A stretch of 64,000 nucleotides of DNA from Bacillota bacterium (GCA_023435565.1 JAEYRN010000062.1:124001-188000); one strand, 5' to 3'; counted from the first letter of the stretch, positions 45,967 to 54,536 are shown. The notes: generated by a model not told the origin, from the sequence alone. Numbers and translations are program-made.

Positions 45967-46686
45967 ATGGCGCATTTATGGGATGTTGTATGGAAATCTT
46001 TGATGGTATTTCTTTTATTAGTAATATTGACCCGCTTAATTGGAAAAAAATTATTAGCCCAATTAACTTTTTTTGATTTCGTAGTCGGAATTACCATTGG
46101 AACAATTACCGGGGCCTTCGTCACTATGACAGTTAGAGGAATTTGGGTTATGATTAGTCCTGTTTTATTAACGGTTTTTACTGTGGCCTTGGGATTTTTA
46201 AACCTTAAAAGCCTCTTTTTTCGTAAAATATTTGAGGGGGAACCGGTAGTTGTAATTCAAAATGGGAAGATATTAGAAAGAAACCTGGGAAAACTCCGTT
46301 ACCATTTAGATGACCTGGAAATGCAACTTCGGGAGCAAAAAATTTTCGACTTCGGTCAAGTGGAGTTTGCCGTCCTTGAACCCCATGGTAAACTAAGCGT
46401 CCTAAAGAAATCCCAATACCAGCCTATTACCCCTAAAGACCTAAAACTTAGCACTTCGTACCAGGGAGTTGCCAGCGAAATTATTAAAGACGGGGATGTA
46501 ATCGAACAAAACCTTAAACAGAACAATCTCTCTTTGGAATGGCTTTATCAGGAGTTACGGAAACAAAATATCGATAAGATTTCCGATGTGGTTTACGCCG
46601 CCCTTAATACCGATGGGACTTTATATATTGACAAAATAAGGGATGGGTTATCTTATGTACAGGAAGTTGAAGATAATCCCGACTAA
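45967..46686 (+). CDS. DUF421 (YetF-type) membrane protein, paralogue 1
   Basis: 239 residues. Three N-terminal membrane segments with the family block RLIGKKLLAQLTFFDFVVGI, then a cytoplasmic C-terminal domain: GEPVVVIQNGKILERNL, FDFGQVEFAVLEPHGKLSVL, KKSQYQPITPKDL and LNTDGTLYIDKI. YetF-type proteins occur as several paralogues in spore formers, and some contribute to spore properties. The stop is 27 bp before the pyruvate-oxidase-like gene. Confidence 0.92.
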   Translation: MAHLWDVVWKSLMVFLLLVILTRLIGKKLLAQLTFFDFVVGITIGTITGAFVTMTVRGIWVMISPVLLTVFTVALGFLNLKSLFFRKIFEGEPVVVIQNGKILERNLGKLRYHLDDLEMQLREQKIFDFGQVEFAVLEPHGKLSVLKKSQYQPITPKDLKLSTSYQGVASEIIKDGDVIEQNLKQNNLSLEWLYQELRKQNIDKISDVVYAALNTDGTLYIDKIRDGLSYVQEVEDNPD

Positions 46687-46712
46687 ATGATGAAAAATAA
46701 GGAGTGTATGAA

Positions 46713-48356
46713 ATGTATCAAAGAAATGTCGCTGATTACGTAATAGAACAGTTGGAAGCTTGGGGGGTCAGAACAATATATGGCGTTCCGGGGGACGCTA
46801 TTTTACCGCTGCTTGACGCCATCAATCGCCATCCCAAAATGGGATTTATTAGTGTTAAACATGAGTCAGCCGCAGCTTTGATGGCATCAGCCGAAGCCAA
46901 ACTAACGGATGGAATCGGTGTCTGTATTGCCACCAGTGGACCGGGTACAGCGAATCTTATCAATGGCTTGGCCGATGCTAAAAGCGATCGGGCTCCGGTC
47001 CTGGCAATCACCGGGCAGGTGGATAGTTTTAATCTGGGTACCAATTATAAACAATATATTGACCAGCATCTATTAATGGGGGAAGTAACCGATTACTCGG
47101 GATTGGTCACGGTCCCTGATTCTTGTAATGACGTCCTGGTAAAAGCGCTCCGGGAAGCTCTAAATAGGGGTACTGTAACTCATGTTGGTTTTACCAAAGA
47201 TGTATGGTTATATCCGACCGAAGAGGCGGTCCGGCCGTCGGAACCTTATTTGAAAACCATGGCTCAATCATCACCCGAAGTAATCGCCGAAGCAGTAAAG
47301 CGGTTGGGAGTAGCTCAGCGGCCGGCTATTTTGGCAGGTCGAGGTATCCGGTTCTTGGGCCCTAAATTAATTGAACTGGCTGAAAAATGGCAGGCCGGAA
47401 TTTGTATGACCATGCCAGCCAAAGGGATGGTGCCGGGCATTCATCCCCTGGTTATGGGGGGACTGGGAGAAGGGGGCAGTGAGGCGTCTACTGTTATGCT
47501 GGCTGAGTCGGATTTAATATTGGTGGTGGGAGCAACCTGGTGGCCGGAAAAATATACGCCCAAGCTAACTAGAATAATTCAATTGGATGCAGTACCGGAT
47601 AATATCGGTCGGCAAATGCAGGTTGAATACGGTGTAGTTGGCGATCTGGCCCGGCTTTTACCGGAAATAACTCGTAGTATTCCGAATATGGAAAAGAAAC
47701 TCTGGGTTAGTCGTTTAAACTCTTTGAGGGGGCAATGGTTAGAACAAATAAATAAAGATATTTCATTTGCCGGAACTCAGGTTAATCCGGGATATCTAAT
47801 CAAAATCTTGGAGAAAGTTACGGTCCAGGATGCGGTAATCACTCTTGATGTAGGTGATCATACCGTTTGGTTTAACCGGATTTTTAGTGGTAGCGCTCAA
47901 GATATATTAATATCCGGTTCCTGGCGGACAATGGGATTTGGGCTACCGGCGGCCATTAGCGCTAAGCTGGCTCAACCGGAACGCCAAGTAATCGCTTTGG
48001 TTGGAGATGGTTCACTGGCTATGACCTTAGGCGAATTTTTAACCGCGGTCCGTTACCATGTATCGATTACGGTAGTGGTGATGAACAATGGATACCTGGC
48101 AATGGAAAAAGGGAAAATGGAACAGAAAAACATGGATCCGTCGCTAACAACCGTAACTAATCCGGACTTTGCAAAATTCGCCGAAGCTTGCGGCGGGATT
48201 GGATACCGAGTTGAACGGTCTGATGATTTGGAAGCGATTTTGAAAGAGGCGATTGACAGTAACCGCCCGGCTTTGGTTGACGTGATTACCAGTCCGGTTA
48301 CTTTTCCGGGGTTGGATACCAAAAAACAACCGGAAAAGGAGTTGGCGTTGGTTTAA
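46713..48356 (+). CDS. Thiamine diphosphate enzyme of the pyruvate oxidase/acetolactate synthase family
   Basis: 547 residues. Domains in order: PYR (RNVADYVIEQLEAWGVRTIY, VKHESAAALMASAEAKL with the catalytic Glu in KHES, ATSGPGTANLINGLADAK), a middle FAD/Rossmann-like domain (about 190-330) and PP with the Mg-TPP motif GDGSLAMTLGEFLTAVRY and MNNGYL. It resembles pyruvate oxidase (PoxB-type) more than acetolactate synthase, but substrate is uncertain. No C-terminal membrane-binding tail is evident. ATG at 46713, AAGGAG eight bases upstream. It follows a DUF421 gene and is probably co-transcribed. Confidence 0.83.
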   Translation: MYQRNVADYVIEQLEAWGVRTIYGVPGDAILPLLDAINRHPKMGFISVKHESAAALMASAEAKLTDGIGVCIATSGPGTANLINGLADAKSDRAPVLAITGQVDSFNLGTNYKQYIDQHLLMGEVTDYSGLVTVPDSCNDVLVKALREALNRGTVTHVGFTKDVWLYPTEEAVRPSEPYLKTMAQSSPEVIAEAVKRLGVAQRPAILAGRGIRFLGPKLIELAEKWQAGICMTMPAKGMVPGIHPLVMGGLGEGGSEASTVMLAESDLILVVGATWWPEKYTPKLTRIIQLDAVPDNIGRQMQVEYGVVGDLARLLPEITRSIPNMEKKLWVSRLNSLRGQWLEQINKDISFAGTQVNPGYLIKILEKVTVQDAVITLDVGDHTVWFNRIFSGSAQDILISGSWRTMGFGLPAAISAKLAQPERQVIALVGDGSLAMTLGEFLTAVRYHVSITVVVMNNGYLAMEKGKMEQKNMDPSLTTVTNPDFAKFAEACGGIGYRVERSDDLEAILKEAIDSNRPALVDVITSPVTFPGLDTKKQPEKELALV

Positions 48357-48438
48357 GGAGCATAGGTAACCCGGATGAAGGCGAGGCGGTCATTGCTGAC
48401 CATTCAAAATGTAGCGACTCGGCTTAAAAAATTTGAAG

Positions 48439-48593
48439 GGTTTCAATTTTAAAATTGCTTGGCTTAGATTTCAAAATTTCGCCAGTGAAATTAAAAAATT
48501 TTGCTGGCTTAATCCAAAAATATCGCTAGCTTAATCTAAAAGTTTCGCTGGCTTAATTCAAAAATTTCTCTAGTGAAATTTCAAAATTCTCGA
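48439..48593. repeat. Tandem array of seven degenerate 22-bp AT-rich units
   Basis: Units start at 48439, 48461 (23 bp), 48484, 48506, 48528, 48550 and 48572; a typical unit is GGCTTAATTCAAAAATTTCT. The period is not a multiple of three, so it is not coding. It lies 80 bp downstream of the pyruvate-oxidase-like gene and 70 bp before the DUF1848 gene; no gene is present in this 303-bp gap. Confidence 0.78.
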
Positions 48594-48659
48594 ACCCCTC
48601 GATTTTATGTTAAAATCGACTTAAGTCCTTTTTAATAAAGTAGTTCGGGGAGGAAAAAG

Positions 48660-49640
48660 GTGTTAATCAGCGCCAGCCGGAGAACGGATATTCCTGCCTT
48701 TTTTGGGGAATGGTTCGGAAACCGGGTCAAAGAAGGTTATTTCTATCGAATCAATCCTTACAACTCAAACCAGGTGAAAGGCTTCAGTCTGCTTCCGGAG
48801 GATGTGGACGCTTTCGTTTTCTGGACCAAAAACCCCCGCCCTTTCTTCAAACAGTTGGACCTAATCGAAGGAATGGGATTTAATTACCTATTTCATTATA
48901 CTTTCAACGATTATCCTCCTGTTTTCGAACCGGGGCTACCCTCCGTTAGCCACCGTCTGGACGCTTTTAAAAGCTTAAGCGATAGAATCGGACCGAAGCG
49001 TGTCATCTGGAGGTATGATCCGGTCATTTTAAGTTCGATAACACCTGTTGAATATCATATTGAGAAAATAACCAAGTTGGCTCAAGAGTTATCCGGTTAT
49101 ACCGAACGGTTGGTCATTAGTTTTCTGGACTTCTATGGTAAGGTCCAGAGAAACTTGACCCGGTTAACCGCTTCTAAAGGTATCCGATGTGAGGACTGGC
49201 GCGATGTTAACAATTTAGGGTTACTCGACAGTTTTGCCGCTCAAGTCCCGGCGATTGCGCGGGATAATGGAATTCAAACTTTTACATGTTCCGAGGCAGT
49301 TGATTTGCATAAGTATAGTATCCTTCCCGGAAGTTGTATCGATGGGAAGCTGATTAGCGGAGTCTTTGGACTCCAAAAACAGTGGAAAAAGGACTCTTCA
49401 CAGCGGGAGCACTGCCGATGCGCCGTTTCGGTAGACATGGGAGTCTACGATACCTGTAAGTTCGAATGCGCTTATTGTTACGCCAATACCAACACTAAAA
49501 CGGTAATGAAAAACAATGAAAAACACTTTCCGGACAGTCCTGCTTTAGTTGGGAGGTATAAGGATAGAGGAGATATTAAAATTGAGCGAGATCCCTTACC
49601 GCGGGGAAATACTTTAAAACAACAGATGGAATTATTTTAG
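48660..49640 (+). CDS. DUF1848 family protein with cysteine-rich C-terminus
   Basis: 326 residues. Starts MLISASRRTDIPAFFGEWF and contains FVFWTKNPRPF and KRVIWRYDP, all hallmarks of DUF1848. The C-terminal block CRCAVSVDMGVYDTCKFECA followed by YCYA holds about six cysteines, which could bind an iron-sulfur cluster. Function unknown. GTG start at 48660, six bases after GGGGAGG. Stands alone between the 22-bp array and a small peptide gene. Confidence 0.88.
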   Translation: MLISASRRTDIPAFFGEWFGNRVKEGYFYRINPYNSNQVKGFSLLPEDVDAFVFWTKNPRPFFKQLDLIEGMGFNYLFHYTFNDYPPVFEPGLPSVSHRLDAFKSLSDRIGPKRVIWRYDPVILSSITPVEYHIEKITKLAQELSGYTERLVISFLDFYGKVQRNLTRLTASKGIRCEDWRDVNNLGLLDSFAAQVPAIARDNGIQTFTCSEAVDLHKYSILPGSCIDGKLISGVFGLQKQWKKDSSQREHCRCAVSVDMGVYDTCKFECAYCYANTNTKTVMKNNEKHFPDSPALVGRYKDRGDIKIERDPLPRGNTLKQQMELF

Positions 49641-49776
49641 ATTATGTTCCAAGATTATTAATTTATATTGCATATTTGATTTTTGAATAAATAACCGATA
49701 ATTCTGCAATAAGCTTTGAACCATCATGAGTTGTTTTACGTAAGATAAAACATCAAAACACAGGGAGGTGTTTTTG

Positions 49777-49893
49777 ATGAGTGAAACCATACAATCCACA
49801 GCATTAATCTCCATACTCGAACAAGTATTGAACAGTTTAGTAGATTTCGTTCTCAACCTCTTAAGAGCGGTTGTCGGTTTGTTGGATGGGTAA
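49777..49893 (+). CDS. 38-residue amphipathic peptide gene with its own terminator
   Basis: ATG at 49777 with GGGAGGTG seven bases upstream. The peptide has a polar start (MSETIQSTALISILEQ) and a hydrophobic helical rest (SLVDFVLNLLRAVVGLLDG). No cysteine, no signal-peptidase site. A strong terminator follows 3 bp after the stop, so it is a dedicated short transcription unit. Candidates: a small membrane peptide, a toxin-like or phenol-soluble-modulin-like peptide. I do not recognise the family. Confidence 0.68.
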   Translation: MSETIQSTALISILEQVLNSLVDFVLNLLRAVVGLLDG

Positions 49894-49896
49894 AAG

Positions 49897-49926
49897 AAAG
49901 GCCGGTTAGGTAACTAACCGGTCTTT
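49897..49926 (+). terminator. Terminator of the 38-residue peptide gene
   Basis: Stem CCGGTTAG/CTAACCGG extended by AAAG/CTTT, a GTAA loop and a T run. Confidence 0.9.
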
Positions 49927-50127
49927 TTACATATGGCTGCGTAATTAGTTGTTCGTGGGGCTACAAATTTTTTTAAGATAATAATGAGTCCTGCTACATT
50001 TCCGATTTTTGAAAACTTATCCTGAATGACATTGAGGATGTCAGTTGAATTATAAAACATTTTAAGTCATGATTTTTTGTATACGAGCAACAATCTTACA
50101 AATAATATTCTTTGGAGGAGGGTTTTC

Positions 50128-50843
50128 TTGGACAAAGTACTTTATTCTCTTTCTGCAACCTTTTTAGCCTTTTTTTTGTATTAGCTTTATGCCGGATAAT
50201 GGGAAGAAAGCTAATTTCGCAAATGACCTTTTTTGATTATGTTGTAGGGGTAGCCCTTGGTTCTACTATGGCGAATCTTGCCTTAGGACCAAACAGTACC
50301 GCATATAACTCAACCACAGTTTTGTTGGTCTTAACCGGATTGACGGTAATAACCGGTTATTTGCATATTAAAAATTTAAAGTTTCGGAAGTTAGTTCAAT
50401 CCGAACCCACCACCATGATTGCCAATGGCAAGATTGTTGAAGAAAACATGGCTAAAAACCGGGTTACTTTGAATGAATTATTAATGCTGTTACGGGAGAA
50501 GAACGTTTTTAACTTAGCCGATGTGGAGTTCGCCCTATTAGAGGCTGACGGTAAACTTTCGGTGCAGCCGAAATCACAAAAGCAACCGGTGACGCCTTCG
50601 GATTTAATCCTGCCCACCGGGTATAAGGGACTCACCCGGGACCTGGTGATGGACGGCAAAATTATGACTGAAAACTTGAAAGACGCCAATCTGGATCAAA
50701 TCTGGCTTTTAAGCCAATTGCAATCCCAAGGGATCAACAATATACGTGACGTGTTTTATGCCGGATTGGATACGGCCGGCAATTTATATTATTCCCTAAA
50801 AAAAGTCGAAGCTGAAGACCATGGAAAATATGGTTTGGAATAA
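50128..50843 (+). CDS. DUF421 (YetF-type) membrane protein, paralogue 2, with a homopolymer frameshift
   Basis: GGAGGAGGG and a TTG five bases later (50128) open a frame reading MDKVLYSLSATFLAFF, which hits a stop just after a run of eight T at 50170-50177. In the +1 frame the family sequence continues directly (VLALCRIMGRKLISQMTFFD) to 50843 with the full C-terminal domain (SEPTTMIANGKIVEENM, LADVEFALLEADGKLSV, DTAGNLYYSL). Adding one T (or removing two) restores a protein that aligns with the other paralogues. Either a sequencing error, a pseudogene in progress, or slippage-controlled expression. Confidence 0.78.
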
Positions 50844-50871
50844 CCGGACTTTACCTTGGGGGAGAGATAAG

Positions 50872-51246
50872 ATGAGTAACCGTCTGATTACTCTCGGGCT
50901 TTTTTGCCTAATCATGATTATTTTCGGCTCCTACTTTATCGTGCAGAGAATAAACTTTCCGGGCGGAGAACCGATTAAAAGTTATTTTCAAGGCATAATC
51001 CAGGACGCCAACCGGAAGGAATGGGATGGAGCAATGCTGAAAGCGGACCAATTGAAAGAATTTTGGCGTCAAAAAAGATTTTTGGTAATGCTTAATTATT
51101 CCGAAGCGGATTACCAGATTTTTGAGGATTCAATCTACCGGTTAGCCTCTGCAGTTCAGACCAGAGACAAATATCAAACTATCAGCCAGGCGATGGTTGG
51201 TATGGAACTCTGGGAAAATTTTATTAAAATTGTTCCGGAACCTTAG
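50872..51246 (+). CDS. DUF4363 membrane-anchored protein, copy 1
   Basis: 124 residues from the ATG at 50872, with GGGGAGA upstream. One N-terminal membrane anchor (LITLGLFCLIMIIFGSYFIV) and an external helical domain with the DUF4363 pattern: KEWDGAMLKADQLKEFWRQK, LVMLNYSEADYQIFEDSIYR, MVGMELWENFIK. The family commonly neighbours DUF421 genes. Here it lies between two of them, with its end 10 bp before the next start. Function unknown. Confidence 0.83.
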   Translation: MSNRLITLGLFCLIMIIFGSYFIVQRINFPGGEPIKSYFQGIIQDANRKEWDGAMLKADQLKEFWRQKRFLVMLNYSEADYQIFEDSIYRLASAVQTRDKYQTISQAMVGMELWENFIKIVPEP

Positions 51247-51256
51247 GGAGAGTGCC

Positions 51257-51952
51257 GTGGAATTATTGGTTTATGCCGCGCGATGTATAGTGACTTCTTT
51301 AGTGGCATGGCTGGCGGTACGGATTATCGGCCGGAGATCCATTTCACAAATGACCGCCTATGATTTTGCGGCAATCATGATCATGTCCAATGTGGCGGCG
51401 GAGCCTTTGGTGTATAAGATTGGTTCCAAATCATTGATTGGCTCGTTGATAATCGGGTTGATGTCGATGTTCATCGGCTGGCTATCATTACGTAGGCCTT
51501 TATACAATATCGACGCCAAGCCCAGTATTTTAATTGCCAACGGGAAGATACTCCGGGATGAACTCGGTAAAAATCGGATTAACCTCCCTTTTCTGCTTTC
51601 TTTGTTAAGGCTGGAAGGTTACGCCAACGTTTCCGACGTGGAATATGCCATCTTAGAGCCAACCGGGAACCTTTCGGTCCTTCCCAAATCCCAAAACCGG
51701 CCGGTGCAAACGAAAGACCTCAAGATTGAAACCGATTATCAGGGATTAGCTTTGCCCTTAATCATTGACGGGGAAATCCAGTACAACAATTTAAAATATA
51801 CCAAGTTAGATACGGAATGGCTAAACCGGGAAATTAGAAAGGCCGGTGCTGACAAAGTAGAAGAAATATTTTTAGCTGAACTGAAAAGCACCGGAGAATT
51901 ATATGTGGATTTTTACCGGGACAAGTTTATTCAAAAACCTAAAATGATTTAA
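51257..51952 (+). CDS. DUF421 (YetF-type) membrane protein, paralogue 3
   Basis: 231 residues from the GTG at 51257 (AGGGAGAG just upstream; an earlier in-frame ATG overlaps the preceding gene). Three membrane segments with VRIIGRRSISQMTAYDFAAI, then the cytoplasmic domain: AKPSILIANGKILRDELGKN, NVSDVEYAILEPTGNLSVLP, KSTGELYVDFYRD. It differs from its siblings at the FFDY position (AYDF). 13 bp before paralogue 4. Confidence 0.88.
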   Translation: MELLVYAARCIVTSLVAWLAVRIIGRRSISQMTAYDFAAIMIMSNVAAEPLVYKIGSKSLIGSLIIGLMSMFIGWLSLRRPLYNIDAKPSILIANGKILRDELGKNRINLPFLLSLLRLEGYANVSDVEYAILEPTGNLSVLPKSQNRPVQTKDLKIETDYQGLALPLIIDGEIQYNNLKYTKLDTEWLNREIRKAGADKVEEIFLAELKSTGELYVDFYRDKFIQKPKMI

Positions 51953-51965
51953 AGATGGTGACTGA

Positions 51966-52694
51966 TTGAACGAAGCTTTAGTTGTATTTGTCAGAGGAAT
52001 AATTTCTTTTCTGACGCTTCTTATTTTTGCAAGGTTACTCGGGAAACAGCAGGTAAGCCAATTAACTTTTTTCGACTATATCCTGGGGATAACCATCGGA
52101 TCGATTGCCGCTTCGTTAACCACCGATTTATCCAGCCGTGCCTGGCCTCATTGGATAGGATTAGCCACTTGGATGGGGGCGGTGTGGGCAATCCAATGGC
52201 TAACCATGCGTTCCAGGGCAGTTGACAGGTACATTAACGGCGAACCGGTTGTTCTGATCATGAACGGCGTCATTATGGAAAAAACACTACGCAAGATCAG
52301 GTATACTGTGGATGAACTATTGGAGCAATTACGGCATGAAAAAGTTTTTGACCTGGGAATGGTGGAATTTGCAATCCTAGAGACTGACGGGAAAATTTCG
52401 GTACTAAAGAAAAGCCAATATGAACCGGTGACCCCAAATGATTTGAAGATACCCACCAGATATCGGGGAATCAGTACTGAACTTATTTACGACGGTGTAA
52501 TTATCGAAGAGAACCTCCGCCGTCTTAATTTGGACCGGTTATGGCTTGATCGACAGTTGAAAAAATTACGGATCAAAAGCCCGGGGGAAGTTTTTCTAGC
52601 TGTTTTGGATACCGGGGGCCAGCTATATATAGACAAGTATGAGGACCATCTCAAATCAATGACCGATATAAGCGATTTTCACAACCTTAAATGA
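51966..52694 (+). CDS. DUF421 (YetF-type) membrane protein, paralogue 4
   Basis: 242 residues, TTG start. RLLGKQQVSQLTFFDYILGI in the membrane part; NGEPVVLIMNGVIMEKTL, FDLGMVEFAILETDGKISVL, KKSQYEPVTPNDL and DTGGQLYIDKYED in the cytoplasmic part. It is closer to paralogue 1 than to its neighbour, paralogue 3, suggesting that the cluster arose by more than one duplication. Its stop overlaps the ribosome site of the next DUF4363 gene. Confidence 0.9.
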   Translation: MNEALVVFVRGIISFLTLLIFARLLGKQQVSQLTFFDYILGITIGSIAASLTTDLSSRAWPHWIGLATWMGAVWAIQWLTMRSRAVDRYINGEPVVLIMNGVIMEKTLRKIRYTVDELLEQLRHEKVFDLGMVEFAILETDGKISVLKKSQYEPVTPNDLKIPTRYRGISTELIYDGVIIEENLRRLNLDRLWLDRQLKKLRIKSPGEVFLAVLDTGGQLYIDKYEDHLKSMTDISDFHNLK

Positions 52695-52710
52695 TAGGAG
52701 AGGGATCATT

Positions 52711-53070
52711 ATTAAATTTGTATTATACAAACTAATACCTGTTTTAACTTTGGCCTGGTTCATTTTAATGATGAATAGCGGGAATTTGTTGAAACAAACA
52801 TTTCAGGTTAGTATCTTAAAATACCTATCGCAAGTGAAAACCCATGTAAATGAAAATAGATGGGATAAAGCGTCACAAGATTTAAAAAGAATCCAATCGG
52901 CCTGGGGTAGAGTGGTTAAACGGATTCAGTTCAGCGTGGAACGGGATGAGATAAATAATTTGCAGCATAGTTTGGCCCGTCTAAAAGGATATATTGAGGC
53001 TCGCGACAAGCCGGGCGTTTATGCTGAAATGGAAGAGGTAAAGGAGACGTGGAACGACTTGGGAGAATAA
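52711..53070 (+). CDS. DUF4363 membrane-anchored protein, copy 2, with a probable ATT start
   Basis: About 119 residues. AGGAGAGGG at 52696-52704 is followed six bases later by ATT AAA TTT; reading from there gives IKFVLYKLIPVLTLAWFILM, a complete anchor helix. The first conventional in-frame start (TTG 52750) would cut that helix and has no ribosome site. The external part (NRWDKASQDLKRIQSAW, then RDKPGVYAEMEEVKETWNDL) matches copy 1. Non-AUG ATT starts are rare and usually regulatory. Confidence 0.7.
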   Translation: MKFVLYKLIPVLTLAWFILMMNSGNLLKQTFQVSILKYLSQVKTHVNENRWDKASQDLKRIQSAWGRVVKRIQFSVERDEINNLQHSLARLKGYIEARDKPGVYAEMEEVKETWNDLGE

Positions 53071-53072
53071 TC

Positions 53073-53753
53073 TTATTTTTTTGATATATACAACCCTAAG
53101 TCCTGTCTCCACTCCGCAAAAAAAACCTCTTTTTCATTATCGATGCCTTGTTTCCTTAATTGTTCCATTAACCATGGTTGGTCAAAACCGGCTGATTTCA
53201 AATTCTCCTTCATAATGTTGCCGTCGCTGATTAAGGTTACCGGCAGGCAAACCTCTAGTGGTGGCAAATTAAGATCCTGCCTGGTTGGATTTTGGGAATT
53301 GGAATATTTTAATATATTCAAGGCTCCGTCCGGTTCTAAGATGGCGTATTTTATATCTCCTATCCAAAACACATCCTTATGGCGCATTAGGTTAAGAAGT
53401 TGGTTGATGTTCATTTTATTTTTTTTCAATTGATTACGATCAATTATTCCATCTCGGATAATGATGGAGGGATTTCCCTCAAAAAAACCCCGCCACTTGA
53501 TGAGTTTTTCGCCGAGTATTTCAGAGGTATAGATTAGAGAACCCCAGATTAAAATGGCATATAGAACGATTAATAAGCTTACTTTGTTATCGTAAAGAGC
53601 GTTACCCAATAATTCGCCAAGGACAATGGAGGAGATGAAATCAAAAGGGGTAAGCTGGCTGATTTGGGTCTTACCCATTAGTTTGGTGAAGGCAAACAAA
53701 GCAAAAAATCCGATGAATAGCTTAAATGATAAGGGAAGAATTAAATTAGTCAT
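53073..53753 (-). CDS. DUF421 (YetF-type) membrane protein, paralogue 5
   Basis: 226 residues on the opposite strand, ending 2 bp from the preceding DUF4363 stop. FTKLMGKTQISQLTPFDFIS in the membrane part; EGNPSIIIRDGIIDRNQLKK, WIGDIKYAILEPDGALNIL and FFAEWRQDLGLYISKK in the cytoplasmic domain. The most divergent of the five. Its start lies 2 bp after the stop of the arginine decarboxylase remnant, so the two form a minus-strand pair. Confidence 0.88.
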   Translation of the reverse strand: MTNLILPLSFKLFIGFFALFAFTKLMGKTQISQLTPFDFISSIVLGELLGNALYDNKVSLLIVLYAILIWGSLIYTSEILGEKLIKWRGFFEGNPSIIIRDGIIDRNQLKKNKMNINQLLNLMRHKDVFWIGDIKYAILEPDGALNILKYSNSQNPTRQDLNLPPLEVCLPVTLISDGNIMKENLKSAGFDQPWLMEQLRKQGIDNEKEVFFAEWRQDLGLYISKK

Positions 53754-53755
53754 TT

Positions 53756-53911
53756 CTAAAATTCAACCTGGGGAGGCAGGATACTGGTCACTTTGATTAG
53801 GTTGAGATTGCCGATGCCCGCATTTAGCAGAGCATTATCAAAAGCGTTTAACTCACTGGTCCCTTCGGCACTTCCGGCGACCAGGGAGAATTTTTTCGGA
53901 ATTGGCAGCAT
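53756..53911 (-). pseudogene. Truncated pyruvoyl-dependent arginine decarboxylase
   Basis: A 51-codon frame with ATG at 53911 and AGGAGAG about eight bases upstream. It matches the start of PdaD-type enzymes: KKFSLVAGSAEGTSELNAFD, NALLNAGIGNLNLIKV, then TSILPPQVEF and a stop. The family is normally about 155-165 residues and self-cleaves at Ser-Ser to make the pyruvoyl group; here the site reads Thr42-Ser43 and the whole alpha part is missing. Either a dead remnant or a gene for a free beta-like fragment. DUF421 paralogue 5 follows immediately. Confidence 0.8.
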
Positions 53912-53957
53912 TGGATTCACTCTCCTGATTTGCTTCGGTTAGATTTCGAGTTCAAAC

Positions 53958-54536
53958 TTAAAGGTCGCTTACGGCAAAGAAGAATAACTCGTTGTAAACC
54001 AATTTCTTAAATTTTTTCAGTAAATTGACTTTAAAGTTATTGGCCTCAAATATCTTGAAGTATTCTTCTTCATTACGGATGTATTTACCTTGGTCAAATA
54101 GGGTCATCAAATTATCGGAAACCATAGAGGATGTCAAATAGGGTTCAATGGAAACGATTCCGCCGCCGGGGCGTAAAATTCTTTTAAATTCGTTAAGATG
54201 TCGGTGGATTTCTTCCGTAGGAATATGGTGCAATACGGAGATGGCGATCAGATAGTCAATGGTACTATCCTCTACAGGGATTTTACCATTAGAATAAATT
54301 GAAAAATGATGGTTGGGATAGTTTTTTTTGGCGAACGCAACCCGGTGAGGGTCAGGATCAATTCCCAGATATAATCTGGGAGTAAATAAATTGCAGACCG
54401 AACCGGTGCCACAGCCGAAATCCAATACCGTTTTATGGCTAAAATCGAAGTGTTCGGTTAAGAGATTTGTTATATAAAATTTTGTCAACCACTCCGGCCT
54501 GATCAGCCGGTGATAGATTGAAGGGGATAATATCAT
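53958..54536 (-). CDS. Class I SAM-dependent methyltransferase
   Basis: 192 residues, complete. Motif I VLDFGCGTGSVCNLF, motif II YLGIDPDPHRVAFAKKNYP, a post-II region VEDSTIDYLIAISVLHHIPT and ILRPGGGIVSIEPYL. The substrate is unknown; the fold is of the Methyltransf_11 kind. No partner genes on the same strand nearby. Confidence 0.85.
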   Translation of the reverse strand: MILSPSIYHRLIRPEWLTKFYITNLLTEHFDFSHKTVLDFGCGTGSVCNLFTPRLYLGIDPDPHRVAFAKKNYPNHHFSIYSNGKIPVEDSTIDYLIAISVLHHIPTEEIHRHLNEFKRILRPGGGIVSIEPYLTSSMVSDNLMTLFDQGKYIRNEEEYFKIFEANNFKVNLLKKFKKLVYNELFFFAVSDL

